Shown here piece by piece: positions 1-13,700 of a stretch of 64,000 bases of DNA. A model generated the notes under the pieces. That model worked only from the letters and a program-made list of their open reading frames with translations. It was not told the DNA's origin and made no database searches. Position 1 is the stretch's first letter. Every line of letters starts with the position of its first letter. Origin of the DNA: Dactylellina haptotyla (taxonomy: Eukaryota > Ascomycota > Orbiliomycetes > Orbiliales > Orbiliaceae); NCBI GenBank assembly GCA_031310005.1, contig CM062388.1:930001-994000 (forward strand), given 5' to 3'. The position numbers and the translations under genes are program-made.

Positions 1-3000
1 GTCATCTCCTCGTCCTCATCGTCCTCCTGCTCCTGCGGAATGACCTCCAAAATCCTCAACACCACATCCTGCAACGCCTCCTGGATATCCACATTATCAC
101 ACCTCAAACTCTTCTCTAAGATTTTCTGGAGTGTCGTGATCCTCTCTCTGCCCGCTCGATCTACTCCGAGCAGCCAGTCGTTCGACTTGGCCTGCACGAT
201 AACCTTCAGCACCTGGAGCATATTGATAAACACATGCGCGTTATCATTCTTCAACTCGGCTTGCATCAATTGCGCCTCAGCCTGCTTCTGGTAGAGATCC
301 ACGTCGACATCACCCCAGTACTTCGGCTGCAGCAGGTTCTCCAAAAGCTTGAGCGACCGCTCGCAGAGCTCATTCGAACTCCACTTCTCCGGACACGTTG
401 AAATGAACGAAATCAAATGCTTCAACACTGACTGTCGGTACTGCGTCTGCAAGACCACATTAACTTTCTCCCCACCGCTCGAACTCGGCGGCGCCGAAGG
501 TGATGACCGGCCTGTCTCATCTGGCAGCTTGCGCTTCCGCATCTGCGGCGAGTCCATCATGGTGATATCAACAGGGTTATCGATCGCCTGCTGCTCCCAT
601 TTCCAAATCAACTCGACAAGATCAATCGACAAAGTTTTGTGTTCCGCCGAGGGATTCTGTACGTGAAAGACAAGCTTCTGTAGCGCCGACACCATCCCCA
701 TGAAGAAATGCTCCCTTGATTCGTAGAACAGGTTCGCATGGCGGACGATAAACTGGAAGATGTTGATGAGTTGTGGCTGGTTGTGCGATTCTTCGATCAA
801 TATCCTTCTTGGCCACTTAGCCCAAATTGGAAATCCCTTGGAATCGGCACCAGGTGGGATACGCTTCGGAAGCACAGGCGCGATGAGATCTAAAGCTTGT
901 CGGACCAGTGTTCGACCCTCAGGTTGATGGGCTTTGAGTAACGCCACATAAATCTGGGTAACAATCTTCGCCGGGGTTTCGAAATGCGCGATGAAGAAAG
1001 CGATGAGAACATAAGCGGCCTGCTTGTTGATGATGTCTTCGAGCTTGATAAAGTTCCACCCAAATTTGATAACATCTTTTCTCGCATCTGCAATAATGGA
1101 ATGATGATGCTTGATGAGCAGCGCAGACATTTGCAGAACCTCCATTCTCGAGCGGTCGAGGCCGTTCTGTCCATCGTCCAGATCCCCCAAGTTTGTCTTC
1201 CAGATCTTATGATGTACCGCGCTGACTAGCTGGGAATCAACGAGTCTCGGTCCGTCACCGTCAAGCCCTCGTCGTTGAATATCCATTAATAGGATTGGAT
1301 TGACCAAATTCTTGAAGGCGTACGTCTTTAGCATCTGGTTCTGCGTAGTATCCTGGTATAAATCCAAGCACTTGAAGATAACGCTCTTCCAGTACTCGAT
1401 AGACTTGCTGCAGATAATATTTTCGTAGATAAAATGATCGAGAAGATAATTTGACTTGAGGCTTCCCGAGCTAGTCGCTTTGATGACCTGGAACAGAAAG
1501 TTGAGATCATTCGGCTTCTGGATGAGGTACTTTGTAAAGATCGAGATGAGCGTGGTAGAAGACTGGTCGACGCTAAGGCACAGCGACGGCGGCTTTAACT
1601 CCCCATTAACGGCCTTAGTATAAACATCGGACCCAACAGTGAGCAATTTATTCAACAAATCCTTATGGTCAACCAACCAATCGGACTTGTGCTCGCAAAC
1701 CGCGCCGACAGCTTTAATCGCATTGAAAATCGCCGTCGTCTTCGCCTCACCGGTAGTCTCACTATCAAACGACGCCTTGATAAGATCGTTGATATTGGCG
1801 ATAAGATGATCTCTCAACGGCCCGCTCGACTCGTCCGCCAACAACTGCGCGAACAACCGGCCGTACTTCATCACCGTCAACCGGGTGAGCATGTACTTCC
1901 ACGTATCCTCCGCATACCGGTTCACAAACTTCAACAGCGGAAGACGGAACGGCGAAATCTGTGTCCGTCGCAGACTCTCCTCGAGCCCCAACACAGTCTG
2001 GACCATCTTGTCCAAAAACTGACTCGCCGCGGGAGGCAACAGGTGAAAGATGTTCAGAATCGACGCGATAATCTTGATATTTCCATTCTGCTCCAACAAT
2101 TTGAACGACGTTTGATGGATGCTATTCGTGTCCGCGAACTGGTTCAGATGATCAAACAACCGCGATCCGATCTCCACTTTGAAGTAATTGGTCAAGAGCT
2201 CTAACAGCCGCGCAAGACCTTCCAGCCCAGCAACAGACAACCTCTTGTGATCGGAAAGATTCATCAGAATCGGCCGGAGTCCATTCTGTAGCAACTCCTT
2301 CGGCAGCTTGTGCGTATGCGTAAGCACACCCTTCAACCCATCGTTCGCAGCCTCGACAACCTCCGAGGACTTGGCGTAAAGTGACTTGAAGAAAACAGCG
2401 ATAATCCTCCCTTTCGTCTGCTGTTGCGCGGGCGTATTGAACTCCGGATAGGCGATAGCCATAGAAAGCAGGCGGATACATCCAACCCTAAGGTTCATAA
2501 CGGCTTCCATAGTTCGGTACTCGCTTGCCTTCTGGGTCCCGAGCGTCTCATCGTCCGCATCAGCAAGAGCGAGCGCCTCCCCGAGAAGACGAATCATCTC
2601 GTGATCGATTTCCAAAAAGTTATTCTGAAGTTTCAGGCAAAAAGTGATGGCATCAATATACCCGATCTGGCTGGCAAAAGGCAGCGCGCGAAGCGGTTTC
2701 CCAAAGATAGGACCCAACAAACGATCCTTAACGGGCGCAATCATCTCGTGGATTTCGACTTTGAGCAGCTTCGACAGCGTTTCCAGCGACTGTTGAGCGG
2801 ATTGCCGGACGTGCTTATTGCAATTGGAAAGCTCATAAACTATATGCGCACACAAATTGAACAGCTTGGAACCGGGCTTGATATCCTCCTGCTTAGCGGT
2901 CTTGTTGCATTCGTGAAGTACCAAATCGAGCGTAACCGCCGCATCTTCCCTGGTAGTCGCCGGCAAATCCTGCGGCATATCCTTGATGACGTACAGCAGC

Positions 3001-6000
3001 GAGCGAACCCAGTCCAGTTGCCTTTCGACCAAGAACGCCTCTCCGAGGGATACCTTTGTTAGTAGCGCCTTGATACCAAGACACCCACCGGCTTTCGAGA
3101 ACCACTCCTCAGCGTAGCAATTATGACAGAACCGCTTCGACATGGCCGAGAACAGCGGAAGCCTGCCGATGTGCTCCACATTGCCAAAGATAATAGCACC
3201 AGCCTCCGCCACGATCCGAATACCCTCCATCGCCGCCTCCCTGACCTCGGGCACATCAGAGCCCAAGCACTCAGACAACGCGTCCGCAAGAATATTCGTA
3301 TCGAGCGTCAATGGACCTTCGCCACCTTCGACGCTAAACGGCTGTTTGCTATACCTGTGCGCAGCAATTGCGTTACCAACATCCAGAACGGTCAGATGGC
3401 GACAAGTATCCGCGAACAACTCTGTAGCTTCGTCCTTCAGTTCCTCCACGGCAGAAGCGTACAAGCAAGCTTTAATCAAAGATTTAAGCTGGTCGTCCTG
3501 TTCGTGTTTCTTGTGCACAGGCTTGTCTCTGTCGCTGCCGATGTCCTGCGGGTTCGGAATCTCAACGGTGTCATTAATCAGATCGTTGGCGTGCATTCGC
3601 ACGATATGCATGAAATCGTCAGGGAGATTGTCTTGTCCGATAAACAACTTGAGCGATGACGACAACAGCTTGAAGGACTCCCGTCGATGGAAATCGGTGG
3701 CCTTGGAGTCCCTAAGGGTGCGGATCGCAAGGTCGGTGGCAACCATGAATGGGTAAGGCCTTTCACCGGGCGCGCCGTGAAGCTTAAGATTGACGCTGCA
3801 CTCGTCGTCGGAAAACGTCCGGTATTCAAGATTGGGGGGGTGCATGAGAAACTTCCTGTTCCGACCTCCCAGTTTGCCGAGAATTCTCATAGTGGTGTGG
3901 CTCTGCTGGTGACTATACGGTAATGGCTTGAGATGATTCCAGAGAGCCATCATGAGATCGTCAATGACAGGCGCCATTATCGGATCAAGGTAGTCTGCAG
4001 TAAGATTATCAACACAGAGTTCCAAAGTTCGGAGTCCTTGAGTAACAAGATCCAGCCCGGCACTTAACGCTACAACGAGAGGCTTCATAAGGTACGACAG
4101 GTGCGGCAGAAGATTACTGAGCCTTGCTGGTACAGTTAAACAGAGCTCAACGTATAGATCGCGTTCCTTGGTGTCCCTCGCCGAATGCAGCTTGGTGTTC
4201 AAAACTTGCAAGAGAACTTCCAATAGTGGTAGAATCTCCTTGTAAAGAACCTCGAATCGTCCACCGCCGATTGACCTGAACAAAGACCGCAGCAGGTAAA
4301 AGTAATTTATCGGTTCCTCAGCTGTTGTCGAAAGTTGAATCGCTTGTGTGATAATCTTGCTGACGTGTGGTAATAGAACCGGTTCATTATGCTGGGAGAA
4401 TAATGTGACCGCCATGAATGACAGCTTGAACAACCGCAGTAATATCGACGCCTTCATCACGTCCTTAGTTCCGACTTCCTCAATTTTACCCATGAGGAAT
4501 TGAAGGAGCATGCCACAGAAAGCGGGGGAGGTAGCCTCGCTGGCCAAAAAGAATTGCGGGATATGAAGTAGCGGGTAGTGCTCGAACATCATCTCGTAGA
4601 GTCGTGGGATTTCGGAGTGGAAGACCTCATGGAAAGTCGCGGGGTCGATGCAATGGAATACTGTGGCGAAGGTCTCCAACAGGTCCTTCTCTTCTTTATT
4701 AGACGGTACCAGAATACTCTGCATAAACTCCAGCGGGGTTGAAAAAGTCTGCTCGTTAGACCTATCGGTCTCGGAGTGGTAGTATCTGAACACGTAGGCG
4801 CCCTCCCTGAACAGTTTTGTAATGATCTGGACCTCCTCTGCGTTGAAACCGTATGCAACCTCAGACCAATTCGAGGGGTTATTAGCTGGGTCGCCGATGG
4901 TAAGAGGTGGATTGCAAGCCCTCAGTGCCGAAAGCATATTCTTGAGTCCGTTCATGAGATTCTTGAACAAGAATTTGTTATCTATACCATGTATATTAGC
5001 CACCTTTCTTTCCAAGTTTTTCAACGCCATTCAAAACTCACCATCCACCGGTTTCTGTCCTCTGTCCCTGTTAGAGAGCTTGATGGGGGTAACCTGAAAG
5101 ATATCAATCTCATCATACTCCTCCATCTCCGGCTTATCGATATCCATAGCGTCATCGTTGCTCTCCTGCGATGGCTTGCTATGCTTAACAGCATTCTCAT
5201 ACTGTCTATTCATCGCTGCAAACTTATCCGCAATCGCATCCAGAATCATCAAAAGGAAGTGGCGAGCTATCCCCATTAATCCACCGTTAGTACCCCCTTC
5301 AAATCTCCTTCTAATTCATCTGAAAAGAAAATAAAAACATACCTTCCTGCTTATCCGGTATCTGCTTAGCAATACAATCCGCCAAATTCAACAAAAGTTT
5401 CGCGCTCATTGTTTGAAAACTCGTGCCAGGGAAAGTATCGTGCAAGTTCTTGGTATACACGATCACCGTCCGCCTGATCTGTGAACTGTTCAACGACTCC
5501 CTGACATGATGGATCAGGTCCGCGAGCATACTATACGCCAGCGGCCGCATCGTCTCATAAACCGTCAACCCGTCACCGATCAACACCCTCTCGTCCAGCA
5601 GCTCGTCAATCTTGTTCAGAAAGACTTTTCGAAAGTTGAAATTGATAATATGCCGTGTCGCCACCAGCAGTTCTTTCCGCGCGCTCGATTTCTCCCTCGG
5701 ACAGTCCTTCAGCAACCGCACCACGATCTCCGGGAGCGTCGTGAGGAAGTCCTGCAGTTCTTTGCTGTACCCGCGCAGCACGTACGCGAGGAACGACATG
5801 GTCTTGACTTGCGCGGTGATGAAGTCCCCAAAGGCAGCTTTGTTGCGGATGCTCGAACACGGCCCGCTGAGAACCTGGCCGTTTTGCGCGGCGAGCTTGT
5901 GGGCTTCGGCTTGCGGTGCCGCTTGGAGCATGATCATTTCCCTAATCAACGGAACGAAGAGCTTGATGTTTTTCGGGACGAGTTGCTTGTGCGCTTGGAA

Positions 6001-6931
6001 TAACGAGACGACGATGATCGGGCATTCGGCGAGGACCTTGAAGCTCTGCATTCCCTTCACCAGGTTCTTGTTGGCAGGTGTGTCGTCGCCGCCCATCATG
6101 GGCGAGCCGGGTTTCGGTGACTGCATCGCTGTTGATGGCTGTATACAAAAAATAACAACAAATCAGTAAACTATTCTATAAGAAGTCGTGTAGGATGAAA
6201 ATTCTGACCGTGGACGGCATGGGCGTCGCCCCGTACGCCGGGGTATCAAAGGTATCCTTCACCGCCTGCGGCATCTTGCTAAACATCTCCTGGATCAGAT
6301 CCAGGTACGGTTGTACCTGATCCGCCAGGGTCTTCTGGTAGTTCCGCTGGAAGTCCATGATGATCTTCATGCACAGCACCGCGTTCTCTTCGTTCTCAAC
6401 CCGGACGAGGTTCATCATGACCTTCATGAGCTCGACGGCGTGGGGTTCCAGGGCGTCCGTCGGGTTGAAGGGTAATCGGTGGATAATATCGAGGATGCAA
6501 TTTCGGAGTTTCTGTAATGAAAATACATGATACGTCAGTAAATATTTCGTGCGCACACGACCGTGGTCTAAGAGGTTAAAAAAGACGCACATGTTCGTTC
6601 GAGGTACTCAGGAACGACGGCGGGCCCCGTAGCAGCTGGTGGAACACCGGCATGAGCTTCGCCAGGGTATTGCTGTAATCATGCTGATGCAGAACCTCCA
6701 ACTGGTCTTTCAATTCCGATGCAATCATAAACTTCTGTCGAGTGTCTGCATTCGTTACACACAAAACACTGTTAGCCCAATCTCCAAATCCCATCAAGTG
6801 AACGTCACACGCCATCATCCACTATTCAGTATAGAATAAAAAATGGTAAGGTTGTCAATCATACCAATCTTATCATCTGCCAGTCTGGTCGAGAACAACT
6901 CGACAGACGGCGCGGCGTTCGGAGCAGCCAT
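1..6931 (-). CDS. TRA1: Tra1/TRRAP, SAGA and NuA4 scaffold subunit (N-terminal part; gene runs off the left edge)
   Basis: Giant pseudokinase of the PIKK family that binds transcription activators and recruits the SAGA and NuA4 acetyltransferase complexes in the nucleus. The window holds about the first 2,175 residues of roughly 3,800. The FAT and pseudokinase domains lie beyond the edge. Six exons: 6865-6931, 6591-6745, 6209-6511, 5343-6138, 5042-5266 and 1-4981; phases agree throughout. The start [20 protein letters not shown] is followed by helical HEAT repeats with Tra1 signature stretches, such as [15 protein letters not shown] near residue 65, [15 protein letters not shown] and [20 protein letters not shown]. 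The intron at 5267-5342 carries a perfect TACTAACG branch site, and splicing there gives the conserved [15 protein letters not shown] join. A segment rich in D and E precedes residue 515 ([15 protein letters not shown]). No interruption was found in the long last exon. Family assignment is firm; exact start is likely. Confidence 0.95.
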
Positions 6932-8075
6932 CGTGGATGGTTCCGACGTCCCCGTCCCTACTACAACTACTATTCTTCGCTACTGCAACAATGGAGGGAA
7001 CCCGTTCTGCTATATCGACCCGTTGGTCATTCCCGTCCCCTGTTGGTTTCGTAAATATAACGCTTAGTCGTTGGTGTATCTGCAATTCGTCCTATTCGTG
7101 TCTGCCAATGCGGTTGCGATGGTTGCGATGGTGGCAGGGTGGGAGAGGTGGTGGGTTGGATGGAGGGTGGCTAGATAAGGATCCTGATGAAGAGAACCAG
7201 GGTATTATTTGTGCTTCTCGATCGCGAGGATCCGGGGTATACGCGGAAGGGTATTTATATATCGTGATGGCAAGAATGCGAGGCGAGCGAGCGATAGATG
7301 GTGATGGAGCAGGCGATGGGGGGTGGTGGTTGTATTGTATTTCGAAGAAAACACGCGCAAATGAGGACTTGAAAAATTTCCGGGTATAAGGTAAATGCGG
7401 ATGGCTAAGGAAGAAAAAACACGAGAAAGAAAAACACCAAGTGTTCCTGAGATATCTTTTTTATTAGCGTCCTTCTGTATGCTTCTCCGAACGTAATGAC
7501 GAGAGTGGGATATATCAGAAGAAAGAGGAGAGCTGGTGTTGTCGCCACGGACGAGCTGAAGGGGAGGCTGTCGGATATGCAGCAGATGGGGATGGCGGCC
7601 GTGACGAGTTGGGCAGAGAAGAAAAGTCGAAGCAGCAGAAACGGGGGCATGCCTCTCGCCGCGACTGGCCCGCGCCAAGACCGCCATCCCTGCCCTGTGT
7701 TGCCCTGCGTTGCACCGTCGCCAATCGCCCCGATCAGAGCCTCCGACAACACGCTTAATTCACACGATTCACACGATTCACGCTGTTATATACGAAGTAG
7801 AAGGATAGAAGATAGATAGATTACTATTGTCTAGTAATGATAGAGCATTGGTATATATACACCAGAGTGCCCGCCGCCGCAGGCATACTACATTCAATAA
7901 GCCCCTCCAAACGCCATCGCACTGGTTAAAACTAAAAGGAAAACATCTGTAAAAAAGAACGTGATGAAGAAAACCAAAAAAAGACATCCCTACAATCATG
8001 ACAAAAGAAAGAATGATTGAATCCACAGTATGCAGTATGCAGTATACAATAAAGAATAGTAGCAGCAATAGGAGA
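6932..8075. other. Intergenic: TRA1 upstream region and 3' end of the RA-PH gene
   Basis: No coding gene is supported. The part next to TRA1 should hold its promoter and leader. Open stretches on either strand have biased, low-complexity translations (Ser/Arg/His rich) and no recognisable domain. A short direct repeat of the unit GATTCACAC lies near 7757-7785. I see no convincing RNA gene. Confidence 0.5.
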
Positions 8076-10744
8076 CTAGCAAACCTCCCGCGACACCGTC
8101 TTCTTATACGTCGGCCCCCCCTCCTTCACCCTCTCGTGCTTCTCCAGCAGACTCCCCGGCACAAAATTGCTGTTCAGGGACATATTCAACAACGGCTTGC
8201 CCGCCCCGTGTCGTCCCGTCGCGATCCCGTGTCCGCTGTACTGCTGCTGCGTCGGAACCGAAGCCAACAGCCCCGTCGTTTCAAACGTCGGCTGCTCCGG
8301 CTCGTACCTCTGTTTCGATCCCGATTTGAGCGTCGCGCTTCGTGCGCGTGAACCCGCCTGGCTCGCTGCCGCGTTCCTCCCCAGTCTCGTGGAGATACTT
8401 CGAGTGATGACGTTCGGATTCACGGGTTCAGTCGCGTGATGTATCAGCGGCCCCGCATTGCGGTCCACTTCCACGCCGTGGCCCGTAATCTTCTTCTTGT
8501 ACTTAAACATCTCGTCCTCTTCGTTCCCAAAGTCGAGCAGCGGCTTCGGCTGTATCAAGCCCGCTGGCGACGTCGCCATGTTGGGCGGCGGCATCCCGTT
8601 CGAGCTCACTTTCTGGAGACGGCTCGGCGGGCTGGTTGTCTGGTCACGGTAGAACGTCATCTCGGTATCCTTACGGTGTCCCTGGCGGCCGCGTTCTTCC
8701 GCACCAGCTCGCTCGTATATTGGCGTCTTGGGAGTAGAAGTATACGCCTCTTCAATGCGACTGCCAGCTCCGTGGATCAACTGTCCACCCATACGGTCGA
8801 CCCGCATGGTTGGCGCCGTCTCCAAATTCTTCATCTCGACCTTACGATCGTACATCTTACCGAGTAGACCCGTAGACAAAAACTCATCAGGGCCGGGAAT
8901 TGGTGCCGCCCCCCCTCGGTTGGAAGACGTATCGCTAAACGTCTGGTAAGCAGCTGGGTTCATCAGCCCGTTCATGGCTCCGTTCACCAGTCCACCCTTA
9001 GGTGACAGTGCTGTGGGTGACATCATCCCCGGCGAAAGCACACCATCATTCTTCTTGGTGGCCTGGGTCAGCTTCGACTCGGTTAGCAACCTGGCAAGCT
9101 TCGTCTCCGAGATCTCAGGACTCGACACGCCGCCTTGTTCCAGCTTCGCGATCAGCTGGGACTCCGCCACCTTTGTCCGCTCCTTCACCTGATACAAAAA
9201 CGACCGCCACTCGTTCAGCGACTTGACCCACTCGAAATATTGTTCCTGGGAATCCGTCGCCAAAAAGTGGAAGAACCGCGACTGGTCCACAAACATCTGC
9301 TTCGACGATAACGCCTTCATGATGATAATGTACTGACATTTCGAGGGGGTATCGAAATCTCGCTTCTTGCCATACTGTCCTACAGTGTAGATCCCGTACT
9401 CCATGATATTGCACACGTGCGAACTCTTCTCACTCTTCGCCCGACTACTCATCCGCGACATGGTGAGCTTGGCGTCATCGAGGCAGAAGTACCGCTTGGA
9501 TCGGATCTTAGAGTTCGCATCCTCTCCCTTGGCGTAGTAGAAGTTTGCGACGAGACGGGCAGGTGGTGCTTTGTCTGTCGATGCAGCGATGGACCGTAGG
9601 TTCTGGGATTTGACCAGATCGACGTCGAGGTACAATGTGGCTTCTTCTTTCCTGCACTCCATAGCATCCACAACGGTAGCGAGCTGCTCGGATTCGTGGA
9701 GGGCTCGTTCGAAGCCGAAACCTGGTAATCGTTCGACGAGAATTGCTGCACCGCGAAGAGTCATGGCGTCCCTCTTGCACGCCCAGTCGAGAAGCTCGCC
9801 AACTGTAGTGTTGTGTTCAAATTTATAGGGCTCTCGGCTCCTCTTCGATAAAACGACCATAACCTTCTATACAAATGTTAGAATCCCAAGCTACTATATT
9901 TGGAAAAAATTAGAGAAAGGCTTACCAATGAACCGGGAGCATTGTGGGAGTCCTGCCGTTTCCGATACGGCGGCGGTGGTGGCAGCACACGGCCAGCATC
10001 AAACGCATCCGAGGAGCTAGTAGTATCGGACCCTGAGGTTTTGGGACTAGACCCTATAGACTCCGCACTGCTCTGCTTTGTAACCGTCGCCGAAGGCTGC
10101 ATCTGCGTAACATACTGTCGGTACACATCGAGCGGTATCGGGTCTTTGGAAAGCTTGGTGAGAGGCGGGTTGCTCGGTGATCTGATGGCGGCAATAGCTG
10201 ATGGTGGAGGGTGGACTGAGGTAGGGGTGATAGAAGGTATCACAGGTGGTAACTCGGCAGTGTTCGTCTGAATCTTCGGCGGAGCTTTGCGATATCTGGA
10301 CCGTGAACGGGCAATCGATTGTGACCGCTCACGAGGTTTTGCGGGCTGCGGTTCCTGAGCAGCAGTAGTGAACATTGGCTGCGGGATCTCCTCCTTAGGT
10401 GTTGTGGCCCCCGAGGTGCTAGCGGATACTAAATCGGCGAAAAAAGACTTTCCGGCGTCCATTGACGACCGCCAGCTGGTGCCACGGGTGTGTCTCGCAC
10501 CTGACCGCTGGAACCAGAGTTTCTCGTCGTCCTGCTCGTCGTCGTCGAGAAAAGTCGAGGGTATGGCGTTCCCGCCAGATGTGTTTCTGGAGACTCCACT
10601 GTTGCGACGGCTGCTCCAGCCGGAATGTGGAGCCGTCTGGGGTACATCCTCGTCATCGTCGAGAAAGCTTTTGGGGAGCTGTTTTGGTTGCTTTGGCCGC
10701 GACGAGCGGCGAGCGTAACGGCCCCTGCTCTGTAACTCTGTCAT
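8076..10744 (-). CDS. RA-PH domain adaptor protein with proline-rich N terminus (MRL-like)
   Basis: Predicted 869-residue signalling adaptor in two exons (9926-10744 and 8076-9866) joined across a 59 bp intron, phase 0. The N-terminal ~270 residues are disordered, basic and Ser/Pro rich. They hold two copies of an acidic FLDDDE motif (near residues 26 and 64) and a proline run PPPPPYRKR just before the splice. Exon 2 opens with a ubiquitin-fold Ras-association-like domain (about 274-360, beginning KVMVVLSKRSREPYKFEHNT). A PH domain follows (about 375-495; SKRYFCLDDAKLTMSRM through FEWVKSLNEWRSFLY). The C-terminal ~375 residues are low-complexity. The RA-PH tandem recalls the Mig-10/RIAM/lamellipodin group, which link Ras-family GTPases and phosphoinositides to actin. 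Its role in fungi is not known to me, so the function is inference. Both exons read cleanly and no other start competes. Confidence 0.8.
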
Positions 10745-13700
10745 TGTGTATATGTAGTAATTTGATATCTGGATCCGTTCCTGGTTGGGAGAGGTTTCCG
10801 GATTGATGTTCGATATTTAAACGGGGGCGGTGAAGAACTGAGGGTTCAGGGGAGAAAAAAGGCCTTTGCTTTTACTTTGAAGCTATATTAGTTTTTTGTG
10901 CCAGCAATGCAAAAAAAGTCGGCTAATAGAACGAATAGTGTAGTAACTGAATTGTTAATATTGGAAGTCTTAGCGCAGTCAATCGACGCCATCCACCGCG
11001 CGCATGACCTACGGGGTTCGGAAATGTTGGTTTGCGGGCGTCCACGGAAGGTTCTGGTTTCATGAAACGTCGGAGAACTGGGTTCGCATCGAGTCCAGAT
11101 ATATCGTACCAGGAATAGACTGTACGTCCGGAGCTTCTCAATTGGAGTTCCCTTTCCGTCGATGCAAGTGCGCCGCTTTTAATATTTCTTCAAGAGAGGT
11201 GCTGGTGATAGGTTTAGTTTCTTCCTTTTTTCTGTGGCACTCCGCGCACACTGTCGATTGGAGTAGCGCAAAAAAAGGAAGGCTCTGAGGACAGGAGGGA
11301 GAACAACAGAGGAATTTAAGCCAGCCAGCTGTATCTAACAGACGGGCAGAGTGAGAGTGCGAGAAAGAGTGTGCGACTTGTCGTCTTGTCGTCGTGCGAG
11401 GATCGATCAGGTCGAAGTTGCAAATGTGTCCGATATTGCTGCTAAGAAGGCAAGACCCCTTTGGTGCCACCCTGTGTCCTCCGTTTCGTTTCGTTTCCTC
11501 ACTAACTGCCAGCTAGCTACCAAGTCGGTCCTGTGTCGCCCTATCTACCCGGATATCCGCAGAACGGCTCTGACTCGCCGCTTGTCGTCGATGTCGTCGG
11601 TGAAGGCGAGTTTAATGGGGAAGAGAGGGTGGTATGCAATGCAGCTGGTAATAATAATAACTGAATGGCGCTCTCCTGCAAGGAGTTCGAAGAGTGAAAA
11701 ACAGCCACAGCCTCCACAAGAGCCGCCGCTAGGACATGCACTCCGCAGATATTATACCTACTATTATTGTTCTTGTCGCTGGACTGATTGGGGTAAATTA
11801 GAAAGGAACGGAGCAGAAGCGACAAGAAGCAAGAATCGTGAAGGAAAGAGAGGAAGGCTTTTGCGCCTGGCGAGAAACGGGGTGTGGGAACTGTGGAATA
11901 CAAATAACGGCTCGACCACGACTTCGGAAGGAAGGACAGAAAAAATAAAAATAGCCAGCCGGTCTCTCAGTAACCTTCTTCCGTCGAGCATGCGAGAGGG
12001 ATGAGTGCTCTGTGTGTTTGTCCCCGTCGAATCAAAAGACGGCAGAAGAGCGACCGCCTCTGCATCTTCTGCAGGGATCCATTCTGGCTAGCCCAGCTCT
12101 TAATCGGCCCCGCGCATGCTCTTTGCGGCAGGTTGTTCTGCCATTACCGCTCGCTCTCTCGCTCTCCCAGTTGCTTCCTGAACCAAAAGACCCCAAAAGA
12201 CCCCGATTACAAATTTCTTATTATTTTTTGTTATTGTTGCTGTCAATTCTTGTGAACATATTCTCATACTCTGCGGCTGTTTCGTTCCGCCGTTGATGAG
12301 CCAAAGGGAAGGTTTGCGCTGATCCCGTTACATAACTCTCAGTCCCGCTAACCCCTTCACCCAGACGACGCCGACGAAGCTGATATAGCTTGCACAGCGC
12401 CCAGGGTCGGGCAAGTACCCTTGAACAAGAAAAACGACTTCAAACCTGCCGTTTGGACCAGTCCCAAGAAGCAACAATGGCGGCGGCGGCCGTGGCTAAT
12501 GAAAAAGGAGGCAAGGCGGTTGGCTCGTATACTTCAAACGAAACTACACCTCATTAACCGTCCAGGTGTGGCTCCTCACCACCGGATTGGACAACCCTCA
12601 CAAATTTGGCCATTCTGTACTATGCTCGCCCTTCCCCAATCGCTTTTCTGGAAAAGACGGGACCCGCTTTCTGGGGAGGTCGCTGCGAGCTGTCGCGTGC
12701 GTACCAGAGGCACGATTCAGCATTATCTACGTGCCATATACATACACAACCACCATCGCAAAGGTACAAGTATACTGTCTGAATCGAATATCTGTGTCTG
12801 AAGTTGACAGGTCACGGGCTACAGCTGGAGATTTGCATCCTCCCGCCAGCCTATGACGAGCCTTCCCGGCGCCATAGCCCCGGCGATTGGTGATGTCAAA
12901 ATCAATCCACCTCCAGAAAACGGATCGTAATCGATCGTTTCAAAATCACACCAGAGCCAGTCAATCCTCGCAACCCCAGACACGCCAGGCATTCGTTTGG
13001 AGTGTGCTTCCGCGACCAATCAAACCGCTCTCCACCAATGAGGTCTTTTGGCGAGCACCTGTGCCAGAAGCCACGGCCACACCCCAAACCTCGCTCACCT
13101 CAGATGACAGGTACCAACAGGTTGTCTCCCTCAATCAATCTCTCCCCTGAACTGGAATTTACAGCAGGAATGTAAGTGCTCGTGCTGACCGTCGATCGTT
13201 CGTTTAATTCTACAGGTATTATTTTACTCAGACAGGACAACCTCAGGGTCCAGTAAGGTCTCGCGCGAAATCTTGCATTTATTAGTACATTTTGATTTCA
13301 TCAATTTTCCTTGACAGAACCGCCACGGTATCGAGAAAAATATGACTAAAAGAGGAGAACGCAATTGCAAATTGAAAGAGGAAAAAGGAACAACCCCAGC
13401 TCTCCCGCCCTCCTTCGCTGAATTTATTTCATCATACATCATATAAACACGCCATCATCAATATACTCGACACAAGAAAAAGCCTTTCCCATACCACTTT
13501 TCAAGCCACAGTTTATACTGGCTAATCTTCCGTTCCTTGGCCTCAATCTGCATAAGAAGGCAGCGGAAAGAAGGAAAAAAAGGTTAATCCGGCCGGAAAA
13601 CCCTAGTCTTAATCCACAGGTCTTATTAGGAAGGAAGCCACACACACACGTACACGCACACTCAACGCCCGCAGGTTTTTTTCCTTCCACCTTTTCGAAA

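Noticed and set aside
11351-12004. 217-codon open frame in the gene-free interval
   Set aside because: Arg/Ser-biased composition, no family signal, and short overlapping frames on both strands, as in leaders.
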